Assembly: GCF_030848805.1 (NCBI RefSeq)
Contig: NC_092366.1
Span: forward strand, 5,661,724-5,725,723
Reading direction: 5' to 3'
Source of the DNA: Temnothorax longispinosus
Lineage: Eukaryota > Arthropoda > Insecta > Hymenoptera > Formicidae
Length of the DNA stretch: 64,000 nt
The notes under the pieces are model-generated. The model was not told the origin of the DNA. It ran no database searches and saw only the letters and a list, made by a program, of their open reading frames with translations. The translations under genes were made by a program, and so were the position numbers. The number at the start of each line of letters is the position of its first letter. Positions within the stretch are counted from its first letter, which is position 1. Shown here one piece after another: positions 40,176 through 52,598 of this stretch.

Positions 40176-43100
40176 TCGCACGCACGGTACGGCCGCCGTT
40201 ATTCATCGCGAGAGTCGCACATGCAAATCGTGTTTACACGCCGTCGGGGAAGAGACGGGAACGGGGACGGGGGAAAATACGCGGCGCCGGATGCACGCTA
40301 TCCCTCTCGCGTCGGGTAACCGTACGCGGCCTGGGTGAATGAGAACGATACGGTCTTCTTACAAAGCCAAATCACGCCGCGGCGCGGGATAAAAGTTAGA
40401 GGCTGCACGACGCTGGTTAAATCTCAGAACAAGCTAAGAGACAATGAAAGCCTCGTATACGAATAAAGGTCCAAAAGAATGCTCTTGAAGGTGGTAGATA
40501 TTCGAAAAATGTTCGCTTTACGGTAAATAGACGTAAAATCGTGTTCTACATGTCTTGTAAATGAATCTTTCACAAAGAGAAATTAAGGATATTAAAATTC
40601 GAGGGAATTCAATATAAAGGATAATGATGAGAGGTGATAAATAATAGATAGCTGTATAATCTAAAATAATAATATAATTTTTTTTGCATTTTTATTATTA
40701 AGTGTTCGTGCTTTTAACCGGCATGGAAAAAGAGTGTTTTAACTGCTTGTTTTCCGCGATATCCGAAGAAAAATGGATAGGCTCCATTTCTGCACGAATT
40801 ATGCGACGCTCGGCCGCATTGTACCGATCGATGACGCGAATTGTATCGAAACCGAGCGCTCGCGCCAGAAACTTGTAGGCGGATAGAAATGTCACCTCGC
40901 AACCGGCACCTTATAATTCGTCACGCCACGGTGGCGTTTCACAACCGCCGTACGACGACGGCGCCGGGTACGTAACACCAACACGATTTAAACACGCGTC
41001 GCGCCACCGCGGCTTAGTGTGCGTGCGTGCGTGCACGCACGGGCGATCGCGATCAGGAGAGCAGAGTGAAAGGACCGTAAATCAGACGGAGAGACAACGA
41101 GAAACGGCGCAATTTTTTGTTACAACGGAGACGCGGGGTCCTGAAATTCGTTAAGTTCGCCCTTCAGCTCGACACCGATGACAATCCCGCGTTTAACTTG
41201 AGCTTTGTAACAAGAGTCGGTCAAGTTTCCAACACGGAGATTCGCTTTTTTGTAAAAAAACAAAATAGATAAATCAAAAATATATTCGAAGCAGTGGAAC
41301 TCCACGATATCAGAAATCTCCGCTTTCGCAAAAAAGATAATTTTGAAAGGAAAGTTCTTAAGATCGTCGACGTTCCCAGATTCGATCTACGGACTGTTTA
41401 TTCAGCCACTCGTGATCTTGTACACGGCGACTATCTTGCCGCGCGGATCAGCTGATCGAGCACGTTTGTTCGAGGCAGGGGTTCGACCATCTTTCTTCCT
41501 AATCGTCCTGTTCGCCAGTTTCCACGCACACACGATTTATGTACCGTGAATTAGCGGAAGGTCCTGTCGCGAGGTGAAATTCTGGAATCTCGTCGAGCGT
41601 AAAATTTGTTGCTCGCAAAAAATCCCGAGATCCCCGCGGACGCATTATTAACCTTTAGGTATCCTCCTACGTGTACAGCCGAGAAGATGCAGATTAGGAT
41701 CTCGCGCGGCCGCACGCGTCGCCGCATTCATCATTGTCGCTGCCGTCCACCATCACGAATTCATTAACGTTACGGCGATCGTCTAAACTGCGCATTCTGC
41801 GAGACACGCGATGCCGCGGGCTTGAGGCCGTCGGAGCCGTTTCGTGCCATCGGAGAGACCGGAGGAATCGAGGTCAGGAGGTTAGGATCGGATAATTTCG
41901 ACGAAATTGTACGAATACCTCGGCATTGAAAGGTTTAAATTGACAGTTGTCATTTTGCTAGAAAAATGTTTGCGCCAATATTCGAGCTATTTATTAGATG
42001 ACAGACCGTTGGCAAAAACTACCTTTCAAGGTAGTCAAGAATCAAGGTTACGTGCAGCTTAATATAATCTTTCTGCGGTCGAGTATTTTAATTAATTTTT
42101 TTATCACCGACTTTCCTTCATCGGCGAGCCACATATTGCAAAAGACGAATACTCGTTTCGAGCGTTCACAGCAGCTTTATATACCGAGATAAAATCGCGA
42201 TTGCGCCCGTCGAATACATTACAATCGGTTGCGACTTAATTTGATGGCGGTATCAAGGATGAAATTAATTTGACGACGATCGCAAGACCGGCGTCGATTG
42301 TTTCCCGTGGCGCGTTTCCGAATGGTGACGAGTACGTGGGTACGCGAGAAAAAAAAAATATTTAGCACCACAGCTGTTATAAACAGTTCGAAAAGAGAGA
42401 TAACGCGGCGAGCGTAGGAGCGTCGTGTTATTCTAGAAATTTGAATTCCCGCACCTCCGGCAAACTCGGTTGTTCTCGCGAGTCAATGATGGAATTCAAG
42501 ACACAATCGAACAATGAATCCGCATTTCCATATCGTGAATGCGTTCCTCACGATTAACACGGTATAAATTAAGCAATCTTTTACACAGAACTACTGAGTT
42601 AACTCTTACTCAAGCTCATAGAAATGGTCATTTTACAAATGCACCATGTCGACGATCGGCCAACAAAAAAGACGCCTCAAACACCATAATAACCTTTAAG
42701 GTACTATTTAAGTATCCTATACAAACCGAACAAATGTCTCCCTTGGAAAAATCTGAGACCGTATTTAATTATTAAAGAAAAGAAAGAAAGAGAAAGTTCA
42801 GAAATCGTCCGGAATGTGATGAGAATGTAAACGTATATTTTTTTCTTACCACTATGTACAGTCCTGAGTACGCTATCACCTAACATATTTTTATTTCTAT
42901 TAGGATTATAAATATTCATATTAATGACTTTAAATATTCAAGATGTTCTACAGCTAATTGTAAGTTAAATTAATTTAGAAGTGACATATACTATTAGTTA
43001 AATAAATCTTGAATAAATCAAGAGGATTTCTACGGAAGCGGCTTATCTATCGAATGTAGAATGCTTAATATAGCATTAGATATTAATTTTTTTCCTGTGC

Positions 43101-44970
43101 TCGCCGCATTATCTGATCTTATCGGGAAGATAATGTCGAACAAAAAAAAAAAAACATGGTAACACATGATATCAAAAAAAGGTCCAATGGCACGATAAAT
43201 AATTATCATGTTCTTGTGTTGTGCATATCGGGCGATATATTATTAATATCGACTATCAAATACTTTGATAGATATTACGATACCACGGGCGCGGGGCGTT
43301 ACACAATTGTGTATTTTACATTCTTTTATCAGATACATAAAAAAAATTAAATTAGACTGGCAATTTAATAGCTAACAAAGAAAATTTTTAAACAATAAAA
43401 ATTTAGTCTTAATTATTTTAATACAAGATTTAAAAAAATGAGAATAATATACAAAAGAACATGTACGATCTGAAGATTCGATACGCACCGCTCTTATCGC
43501 GCTACAGACGTAATGGTTGCATTTTTAGATGGAGACTGCGCGATAAGACCGTGCGCAAAAGTGGCGAGTATGAAATCGCAGTGAATCCGGCAATGAACTT
43601 TTCTCTCGACGTAGCCACGTGCGTAACGAGCAAATCATCCTAAAGAAATTTCTCAGAGTGAGCGTTCGACCTGTTTTTAATGAAAGCCGGAAGCGCGTAT
43701 CAATAGCACAGCTCTGTGTTATGTTCCGCGTCAGATCGCGCGCGCTAGGTGTACCCGCCTGCCGGAATACTTTCATGATTAATTCCTACGATCCCTCGCC
43801 ACCGTTGTGTGTCGCCGCCTGCATTTATTATTTGTACTAATTTTAGGCAACAATGTGCGTAATAAAAGTTTGCGCGGTAAATTTGACAAACGAGCGTTTG
43901 AGAAAGATCACATCTTATTTAGAAACGTACATTTACATAAGGATCTAACAAGCCGAGTTTTCTTTGTCCCGGAAAGCATTTCCGTGAGAGAGATATTTTC
44001 TGCTCGTATAACCACGCCGCGCGTAACTACATTGCATCGCGCTGTCTTTCATCGCGGCTCGTTGAAACGTTTCAAAATATAAAATAAACCCCTTTGGAAG
44101 GACATTTTAATTGCGAGCATATAGGGGGAGGAGGGGGGGGGGATCGGACAACGTAAATTACCTCGATGAAACGAGCCGCGGAGGTGAAGAGGCGAGAATT
44201 TTTCATGGCGCGCGTGCACGCGCTCCAACGTGGGGAAAGCCCCACGGTATTATGGTAAAACGCCAGAAAATCCCCGTGAACGATTAGCCGAGAGTCCCTT
44301 TTTTTAATCCCGCGTTGTCTGCTTTGTGCGCGGCGACGTAATATAAAAACTTTCGCGACAATCGCCTGTGCTAGTTAGGGCGGGTACGTAATTATCGGTA
44401 ATTAGAAGAGTATATAATCGAACGGCGATATTGTGTTACACTTTTGTTCAATATTCAACAGAGCTTTCTTTCTAATAATCTTTTTTCTCTTGCATTATTA
44501 GCATTTACAACGCGAGTAAGATGTATTAAAAATATATCGAGAAATATATACATGTATAAAGAATGCAGATGTAAGATAAAATATGTAAGAGCGATTTATA
44601 TTATTTTATATTAAAGCGTACACGTAATGGTATATTTATTTACCCGAGCGTTAATCTCGGCGATATCGTTTTTACTGCTTAAATATCAGCGGCAGAAAGA
44701 CTTCCTGCGGTAATTATATAGCAACATCCGGCACTAGGCTCGGGGGATTTCAATAACGATCAGCCGCGTCGCGGCCAGATTAAACCGAAATGATTTTCTC
44801 ATTAGATAACTCACATTAATACGTAGATTAATACTCGCGATTATCCCGTAAAAGCTCGGAAACAGCGGCGCGATTCGATTTAGCAGTTCGAAGAAAAAAA
44901 GACGAGCGCGTAACATTAGTTTCTTGTACAAGAGCAACGGCCTTGAGACGAACTCTTCCAGCATCCCCCG

Positions 44971-45026
44971 AACGTCCTTAGAGAGAAAGGACGTCTCTCA
45001 AAGGCCTTCCTCGGAGAAAGCCTTTG
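44971..45026. repeat. Two adjacent short hairpins
   Basis: ACGTCCTT and AAGGACGT (44972-44979 and 44987-44994) form the first stem. CAAAGGC and GCCTTTG (44999-45005 and 45020-45026) form the second. Both sit in a local GC-rich patch in ELL intron 1. Confidence 0.45.
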
Positions 45027-48000
45027 CCCGCTAGATAACCGCGCGGAACACCGCGCACACCGACACAAGAATCACATCACTCTCCCTTCACCGATCTTTT
45101 TATCGCAATCCCCGAGACCTCGCCGTGGAACTCGCGGCCGGCAACCAACTCCGGCATTCGCGCGCGCGTCGCGTTTTCTATCGTACGATATTAACCTTTT
45201 CCAATCCGTTCTATCCGATCCGGCGCGCCGATCTCCCTCTTCGACGGTACGCCTACACTCGCGCGTAAGTTAAAGATCGCCCGGGATGCGATTTTACGAT
45301 CGCGCAAATTCGTCGAGAGACTGCCATCCTCTCGATCCAGATGAGACGCTAACAATAGATCGAGCGTAAAATCCGAGCGCCAGACCATCGTCTGTAAATA
45401 TTCGTATAATACCAATTTCGTAATAGATGCGAATGTTGGATAGTAATCTTCGCTGACCTCACATCAAAGCGAGCTCGAAGGAAATTCTCGGGCGCAAATC
45501 ATTTTTACACGCTCGCGCGGAGGCAGTGGGTCGATGGAGTTTCAATTGCATTATTTTCTCATCAATCCTCAACAGATGAACCGACGCGTGTACAAGAGAT
45601 GAAGCAATGGAGAGCAGGATAAAAAAGAAGAGAGGAAACCGCCAAAGATTTATCTCGTCTAAAGAAGTGAATCTTTCTCTCTGAAATCCTACACTTTAAA
45701 ACAATTTGAATAGAACCCTCTACTTCAATATTTTTATTGCATCTATAAAAGGTAACAACTTGCATTTTAAATTGTAATGTTCCCTTTATGGAGTATTCTC
45801 TTCAAATAAATAATAATTTTCAGTATCCGCGGAATTCGAGAACTCTCAACGTCTCTTTTTCTCGAATACTGATGGAATCTCTCCGCGCGAACCTGTAATC
45901 TCGTCTTGGCGAAGTCGCGTAATTCGTGGAGCGGACCTCGGATTTCACTTGAAATATGTTGCGGCGAGATTATACGTGCTTATACAAAGCGCGTGCAGTA
46001 CGCACTCGATGATGAAAGGGATTGACGGACGACGCGAGGGTGAAACATACAGGGGCACGATCGGCCGCTTTTATGTGTCATATCCGTGGATCGTTGAGAG
46101 TCGCGGAGCCCATCTGAGCGTGCACGGTAATTATTAGCCTGGAATCATTGCGGCGCTTTCGTATATTGCGTCGTGTACAGCGCGAATGAAAAGGAAAAGC
46201 GGAAGAGGCGGTAAGAATGATGGGGTGGGCGCATGGAAGAAGTCGAAGAGTCGGATATATAATGACATTAATGACGGGATAACACAGGGGTGAAGAAGAC
46301 AGTCACAACCGTGAAAGTCTATCCCGAACTCTCCTGCCCCGTGAATCATGCGAGAAAATTCTTCGGCTAGACGCAAAGAAGCGCACGGTGATTAGTACGA
46401 GAGCCTCTTGTCGGGAAGGATTATCGCTCTAATCACCGCCGTGGGAAATTCCGAACTTCAGTAATTCCAACTGATGTAATCGCGAGAAATATGACGATAA
46501 GGAATAATTTCTATTTAATTCCACGTAATTCGCATTATCTAACGTAATATCGTGAGTTCAACGTCGTTACAAGCTAAGGTCGAGGCAAACGTCTCCAAAT
46601 TTGAAGTAAATAACGGTCGAAACGTGACTAATTCTGAAAGACTGGTTAGTCATCAATTTTCTTAGTCGCCATCCATTAGTCATTCCGTCGAAAGGGAATA
46701 AGGGATAAACCTTCGCTTTTGTATTTGCGAGAGAAGCTTTATGTTCCGCGAGGGAGCCAAAAGTTAAGAAGATTTTTCTTCGGTAAAGTTCGCTGCGAAC
46801 TGCATCCTTAAGTCCGTACGAGCCATTGTCGTAACGGTTGCATCTTTTTACGATGCTTTTACGCAGTTTTATCGTCTCGAAGTCTCGGACTGACACAATG
46901 CTACGACGGGGTTTACGCGTAAACCTAGTGCCGTAATGTTGCCGGGATAATTCCGCGTTGCCATGACTCCCGGCGAAGTCTATGCTCGATATACATGAAT
47001 TCGTAATGAACGCTTCTCCGGGAAACTCTACAAATCAATTCACGCTCGTACCGGGCGGCGCGGCGGTTTTATATGAGGCGGGCTCATCGTCGATCGTCGC
47101 GGATCATTCTCGCATCATCCGATATAATCGCTTCGAGCCGCCATGAATTTCGCTCTCGTGACGGCGAAACGGCCATCCGATTTCACCATTCTCATTGAAA
47201 TTCGTCGCCGGTGAAAAGGATACTCCGGGTATATCCGATCGCTCCGGGTCGAAAGCGCGAACCACGCTCTCGATCGGCAACGATTTCCGGGAGGTGTATC
47301 GGATAACGTTACATCGAGATCGTTAAACCGTTAGAGAATTAGCCAGAAACCGCACGTACTTTTTCTCGTAAATGGTACTCGCGTCGCGATCGAGATCGAG
47401 ATAAATCTAGCCGAGTAAAAAAGATATCGTTATTTTGCTTATTATCTAATACGATATTATCTGCAGTATCGCCGAGAAGAATAATTTCGCTTACGTAAGA
47501 TCGCGAGCAAATATTCTTTTCTCCTCGCATAATTAATTCTCAACTCGCGCGCGTCCGACGATAGCTAATGTTCGTAACGTATCTTGTTGTCATTAAAATA
47601 TGTTGTTAGACGCCGTCAGCGGTGCGTACGTGCGTTTCCGCCCGGAAAGGTGCATATCCTACACAATCGCATTTGCGTGACACTATCGCACATTGTAGTT
47701 GGAGTTAATCATCACCGCTAATTGACGCGTGAATGAATTACGCGGTCCGAAGCCTCATTGAAGCCTTTTCCTTGTCGATTCATTAGGCGGTCGATATGCA
47801 TATAGTCTTGAAAAAGTGAAGATGCAAACGTCACGGAACGCGTTTTTGCGTGGCACACCTTGTGTTACGACGAAATGATTGTATTAGCGCGTGCGTAATT
47901 TGAGCGCGTTATTATCGAAAGATAAAAGTCGAGCTGTCTACCAATCGTAAAACAATACGACCACGATGAAACTCACTCATCAGATATATAATCGCAAAAG

Positions 48001-48875
48001 CTTTTTCGCTGCATTCAGCAGCTTTTGATCGAATAAATTGCCGACGGGCCAGAAATTAAACACAGATTAGTGCCGCGTTCTGGGAAAGTCGACATAAATA
48101 AACGTGAAAAATAATCGATATTTATTGTTAATATTAATTTTATTAATATTAATTATAGAGAGAAATAATACACAATTTAATGACAATATTATTTATATCT
48201 AGATTGGCGATAAATATACAGGCAGTTCTCTTGGGGGGAAAAATCTTTTCTCAAGTTTTTAATTTATTTAAATGCGAGAGAGACGTTTTGTAATTCGAGA
48301 TAGACTGTGGATATTTATTTGTTATTTTGTGCGTTTCACAGAAAAGAACCATCGAAATAAACGTGATGATTTACACCGGCACGCCTCGTCTTTTCGTTAC
48401 GTGAATCCGTCGACGAAAAAATATTTACGACACGCAACCACCTGTTTTTACAACAATTTTATATATTATACAGCGAGCAAATCCTAATCAGTGGGTATTA
48501 CGAGATCAGTTGGACACTTTCAAGGTTTTCAACGATCGGCTTTGCTTTTTGAAGCGTGCCTCTCCCTCCCTCGTCCAAAACCTCCCCGTACGACTTCGCG
48601 TAGTCGGCATTCACTTTCACCTCGCATAATTTATTCTATACCAAGCGTAAATTGGAGGCATTTGGCGCATGTAAGTCGCCAATTTAATAGCGCGATTACG
48701 AGGTGAGACACTCTTCTTTTTTTCTTTTCTTTCTACCGAGGCTACTTTAACGATGCCGATGTGTACCTTGTGCCGCGAGGAATGCATCTCGCGCGTTAAT
48801 ATCACTCGACTTTCCATTCGCCGTGTTCTATGTCTCCCGGCAGTGTTGAGTTATTTTTGTGCGCGCGCGCACGAC

Positions 48876-48912
<37 letters not shown>
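48876..48912. repeat. (GA)n microsatellite
   Basis: About 17 GA units preceded by a short GC dinucleotide run (48860-48870). Confidence 0.95.
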
Positions 48913-48914
<2 letters not shown>

Positions 48915-49213
48915 CGGGGATTGGAATTCCCGAATAATTTTGGCGCGCGCGAATATTTAAATCGCGATTTATTTTCGTAATAAATTTGGGTGTTGTTCAA
49001 ATTTACATTTAAGGCTTAAAATCTTGCGATAACTCGACTATTATTTACGATCGAACGCGATGATTCCAGCCTTGCCTATAAAGTTTCGCCATTTTTGTCA
49101 CGCGCGGTGGACGGTGATAACACGTTGGCACGACGTAACGTGGTTGTTATGAAAATCGTTTAATTATAAAAGAACGCAGGCAAACGGAGAGAAAGGGAAC
49201 AATCAGGAAAATT

Positions 49214-49585
49214 TTATGGTGTGCGAGATTTTTAGTAAAGTTCCATATCATTTTCAGCTGCTATTAAACATGGTTTGGAAATGTTTACTTAAGAGCTACT
49301 TCTAACAAGACGCAAATTCGAGTCGAAAGAAAGAGAAGAGAGAGTTATAAAGAAAAGAAGAAAAAAAGAAAATGTGCACTGAAGACGAGACAAAGAAATC
49401 GTTACAATGGACCATAAAAAACCCAGCTATTCTTTTCATTAGAAATAACTTTTTCGAAACTAGTATTTCCAAACCATGATTAATAGCAGCGGATAATAAA
49501 CACTATGTTTTCCCTAAAAAGAACCTTTTTCTAAGGATAAAAATGCCAAGAAACTGTCCGTAAAATTCTCAAACCATAAAATGTT
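49214..49585. repeat. Degenerate inverted-repeat element
   Basis: An inner pair of 25-nt arms (49258-49282 and 49465-49489) matches at 24 of 25 positions around CATGGTTTGGAAAT. Farther out, ATTTTATGGT with GAGA and TTTTA near 49212-49235 is matched in reverse complement near 49560-49583. Extra sequence in the right arm breaks the symmetry. This fits an old foldback or terminal-inverted-repeat transposon relic; no target duplication is clear. The loop is purine-rich. Confidence 0.6.
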
Positions 49586-49659
49586 TTGTAGACTACAAGA
49601 TTATCTCAAAAGAAAATTTAAATATTAAACTTTAGAGAGTTAGATATGTGTTCCGTAGA

Positions 49660-49715
49660 AATTTATCTATTTAAAGAGGATTTTCTACGGAAAATCCTCT
49701 GTAAACAGATAAATT
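49660..49715. repeat. 26-bp hairpin with a 4-nt TACG loop
   Basis: 49660-49685 and 49690-49715 are reverse complements with about two mismatches and a TACG loop. It lies about 75 bp beyond the inverted-repeat element at 49.2-49.6 kb and could belong to it. Confidence 0.7.
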
Positions 49716-52454
49716 GAATAAATAAATGTCAGACGGAGAGATTCATACAGTTGACGATTAAATCAGTCATTCGAATATTTAATATTCTATCTTTCTCGAT
49801 TTGAATAACAATTTGTGCCATTCCGTTTAGCCTTTGGTGAACAAGGTGGGTAATAAAAGAAAGTAATATGAAGAGAGAGATGGATTTTCTCTCTGCTTAC
49901 AAAACATACAAGCGATCGTTATACAGCCCCGGATTCAGGTTCGGGTTATTCGAGTTTCGAGGAACAGCTGTACTTTTCAAAGGGGAACGCCCCTTTTCTT
50001 ACGGGATGCAGCCGACACAGCAAGCAAGCCGGACCGGCCGGGCCCTTGCCGGAGCCCAAGGGATTCGAACCTCGCTGCGCTTTTTAAAACGACCTCTGTC
50101 CTTCGTTTTTCTCCCTGTCTCTCTCGTTTGTTACCCTCTTAGGTGCTCCATAAGAACTAGAATCGTTAGGATTTAAATGTTTGGCCACTGGTAGACAGAC
50201 TGTCGAGCCGGAAAAATTTCGATTCGTCGGAAGATGCTTCTTCGCGTGTTCATCACGTTTGATTTATTAATTACGTCAGGACAGAATAATTTATTTTCGC
50301 TGTACTTTAAGCAGATAATTATCATTGTCGTCGAAAAATAGAATTATCTATTTCGACATTAGATGGCTTCAAGTTCTTGTTTATTTTTTCATAGATATTT
50401 TGTATAAATTAAGCTAAATAGATCCCGATGGAATGTTAAAATCACTTCGCTATCTCTTACGAGATGACGCCATTTGTTATCAATAATTTATCGAAGTAAT
50501 CTCTGATTCAATGATCCGAAACGATAGGTACTGGTGGGGAGACATTACAATCTCATTTACTTAAGTGAGATTCAAGTAAATATGTGACTTCTCTAAAACT
50601 TCGAAAACCTCTTCTCGACGGAACTTTCCGTGATCGGCGCGTAAATAAGTAATCATCGCGATAATTAAATAAAAGTCGATCTCTCATCTCTCTCCCTCTG
50701 GCGCTAAGCGCGAGCCGAACGACAGGTTCGAAAACACCGAAATTTGTTTTATCGAGGTCGTTTTCCGGCTGTTTTACGGCACGTCGGCGCGACGTATAAA
50801 AGCACAATTCGAGTCCGAGAGGCGAATTACAAGTCACGTAATAAAGGTAAAACAAAAAGAGACGAGATATCGACAGTACCGTGGCACGGCGAGGCACGCA
50901 AACGCGGCTGCATACAAAATTTCTCGCTATCTCGCGGTCGCGGGGATAAAGGCCGCCACTCGCACGCTCAACGGCGATATTTTGACGAAGGCACGCCCCA
51001 CCGTGCCTCTCCTCTACTTTCGAATCTCGTCCGGGAGGTTAGAATCAGCTGATGTAAGAATTCGCAACCGCTTTATAACGCTTCATGCTCCTTAGACCAC
51101 GTATATATTCCCTCGGTTTAAAGCGCGCGCGGCCAGAAAAGCGCCGGGCAGGCCGTAAAAATATAAAGGGCAAAAGGGAGAAAGAGAGAAAGACGGACAG
51201 GGAGAGAGAAACCTCCGTTAAAACTTTTTTACGACCCGACCCCCGGATGATCCGGTCGGCCCGCCCGATGAATCGCCGACACGTCGGTATTTAACAGTCA
51301 TCGAGAGTTACGAAGTTTAAAAAAAAAAAAAAAAGAACAAGGGAAGGGTAGGAAAATTCGCGGACGAGCGCGTCCGGGAATTAGCCTGCAGAAATCTTTG
51401 CCATCTGTGACGCGACATGACGGGACGTGACACGGGACGCGACGAGATGATTCATCTGTTTTCGCATTCCCGCGGAGGATCCTCGAGATCCTCGCGATCA
51501 ACGTCGGGACGGACTCTCCGCCTCTGGGAAGGGCTCTCTCGGGTTCTCGAAACGCGCGGAATTCCGGAAACGCGTTCCGATCGCGTTAACGTATATACCG
51601 TGCGTCGTCGGGGTGATTTTTCGACTTCGGCTCGGCCCGTTCTCGCGCTCTCGCGTATTACGTAATTGACCGTTGTCAAAGCAGCAGACGTGTCGACATC
51701 GCGCGACTCGCTCGCTCGCTCGCGAGACTCGCCGCGCCGCCGCCGCCGCTGCGAACTCGAAAGCCGCAAAAAAGGAGACCGCATACCGAGACGGAGGGGG
51801 AGCGTGTCGAATTTTCGAGTTTCTCGGCCTTCGAGAAAAGTTCTCTCGGAGGCGGACGAAAAAGGGGAGAGAAAGAAAAGGAGAAAAGCAGAGAAGAGGG
51901 AGAGAGCAGCTGTTCGGCAAAGAATCAAGTGGCCCTCTCTCGAACGTGATGTGATCTTCGAGGAGAACGGATTGCGCGAGAAGAGACAGAGATGAGAGAG
52001 ATGAGAGAGGAGGGAGTATAGAGTAGCAATTAGAGAGAGGGGAAAGGGGACCGTGCCCGTCCAAGATCTCTCAGGCGTCGGCGACGGGAAGACGTCGCGT
52101 CGTCGCGACGAAATTTCGCACGAAATATGGCGAGCGAAGCGAGCCGACGATCCGGGTGTCTCGCCGACTCTCTTATTCTCTTTCCTTGGCACGATATTAC
52201 GACACACGTACACAGCCACGCGCGCGCGCCCGCTCGCACGTTACACGCCACCGTTCCTCGCGGTGTTCGGTGTCGGTGTCGGTACGCCTGACCGCACGTA
52301 CACACATATACACGCATTATATACACCCGCACGCACGCACGCATGCCGCGACGAGCTCGCGCACGCGCGCGCGCGGGCGAGTGCGAGCGCGACGATCCTA
52401 GCCTCCCGGAAAAACGTAAGAAAGCGCCGACAAGACAGCGGATGAGGCACTCAC

Positions 52455-52598
52455 CTTAATCCTGAGGTACTCGTTGATGGCACGTTGCGACGAGTCGGTG
52501 AGCTTGACGAATATCAGGGACTTGCGCTCGTCGAAATTGCCGTGCGACGACAAACCATACTGGACATCTGGCACCAGCGCCATTTCTTCGTCTCCCAT
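52455..52598 (-). CDS. ELL: ELL (Su(Tpl)) elongation factor, first coding exon
   Basis: Encodes residues 1-48 of an ELL-family protein, ending in LRIK. ELL is a nuclear factor that suppresses transient pausing of RNA polymerase II and belongs to the super and little elongation complexes. The diagnostic N-terminal block is present: YGLSS at residues 14-18, then a basic stretch, then IFVKLTDSSQRAINEY at residues 29-44. It parallels the vertebrate YGLSCG...FHVKLTDSALRAFE. The start is the first ATG of the frame, with G at -3 and +4. A second in-frame ATG at codon 6 (MALVPD) also has G at -3 and +4 and could be used. The exon ends in AAG followed by a consensus GTGAGT donor (plus-strand ACTCAC, 52449-52454), phase 0. 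The CpG-rich block upstream is its likely 5' UTR and promoter. The 242- and 226-residue ORFs overlapping this exon are other-frame shadows. Confidence 0.93.

Larger units (their letters stand above)
30689..52454 (-). other. ELL intron 1 (21,766 bp)
   Basis: The boundaries are a GTGAGT donor next to exon 1 and a TTTCAG acceptor next to exon 2. The intron holds no recognisable coding exon of ELL. It contains an ATT tract (34.6 kb), an AGGC tract (35.6 kb), a CTC tract (40.1 kb), a GA tract (48.9 kb), palindromic hairpins near 32.8 and 45.0 kb, and an inverted-repeat element near 49.2-49.6 kb. It also contains a 55-bp candidate plus-strand exon at 35332. GC-rich stretches around 38.3-39.0 and 50.7-52.4 kb carry long chance ORFs. 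Large first introns often hold enhancers, but none can be identified by eye here. Confidence 0.8.

Noticed and set aside
50049..50066. tRNA B-box-like GGTTCGAATCC on the minus strand
   Set aside because: The bases flanking the loop do not form a T-stem and no A box or acceptor stem is present, so not a tRNA or a clear tRNA-derived SINE.
51452..52219. 255-residue minus-strand ORF, the longest in the window
   Set aside because: It lies in the GC-rich start of ELL intron 1 where stops are rare in all frames; composition is serine/arginine low complexity, with no family signal, and other long ORFs overlap it.
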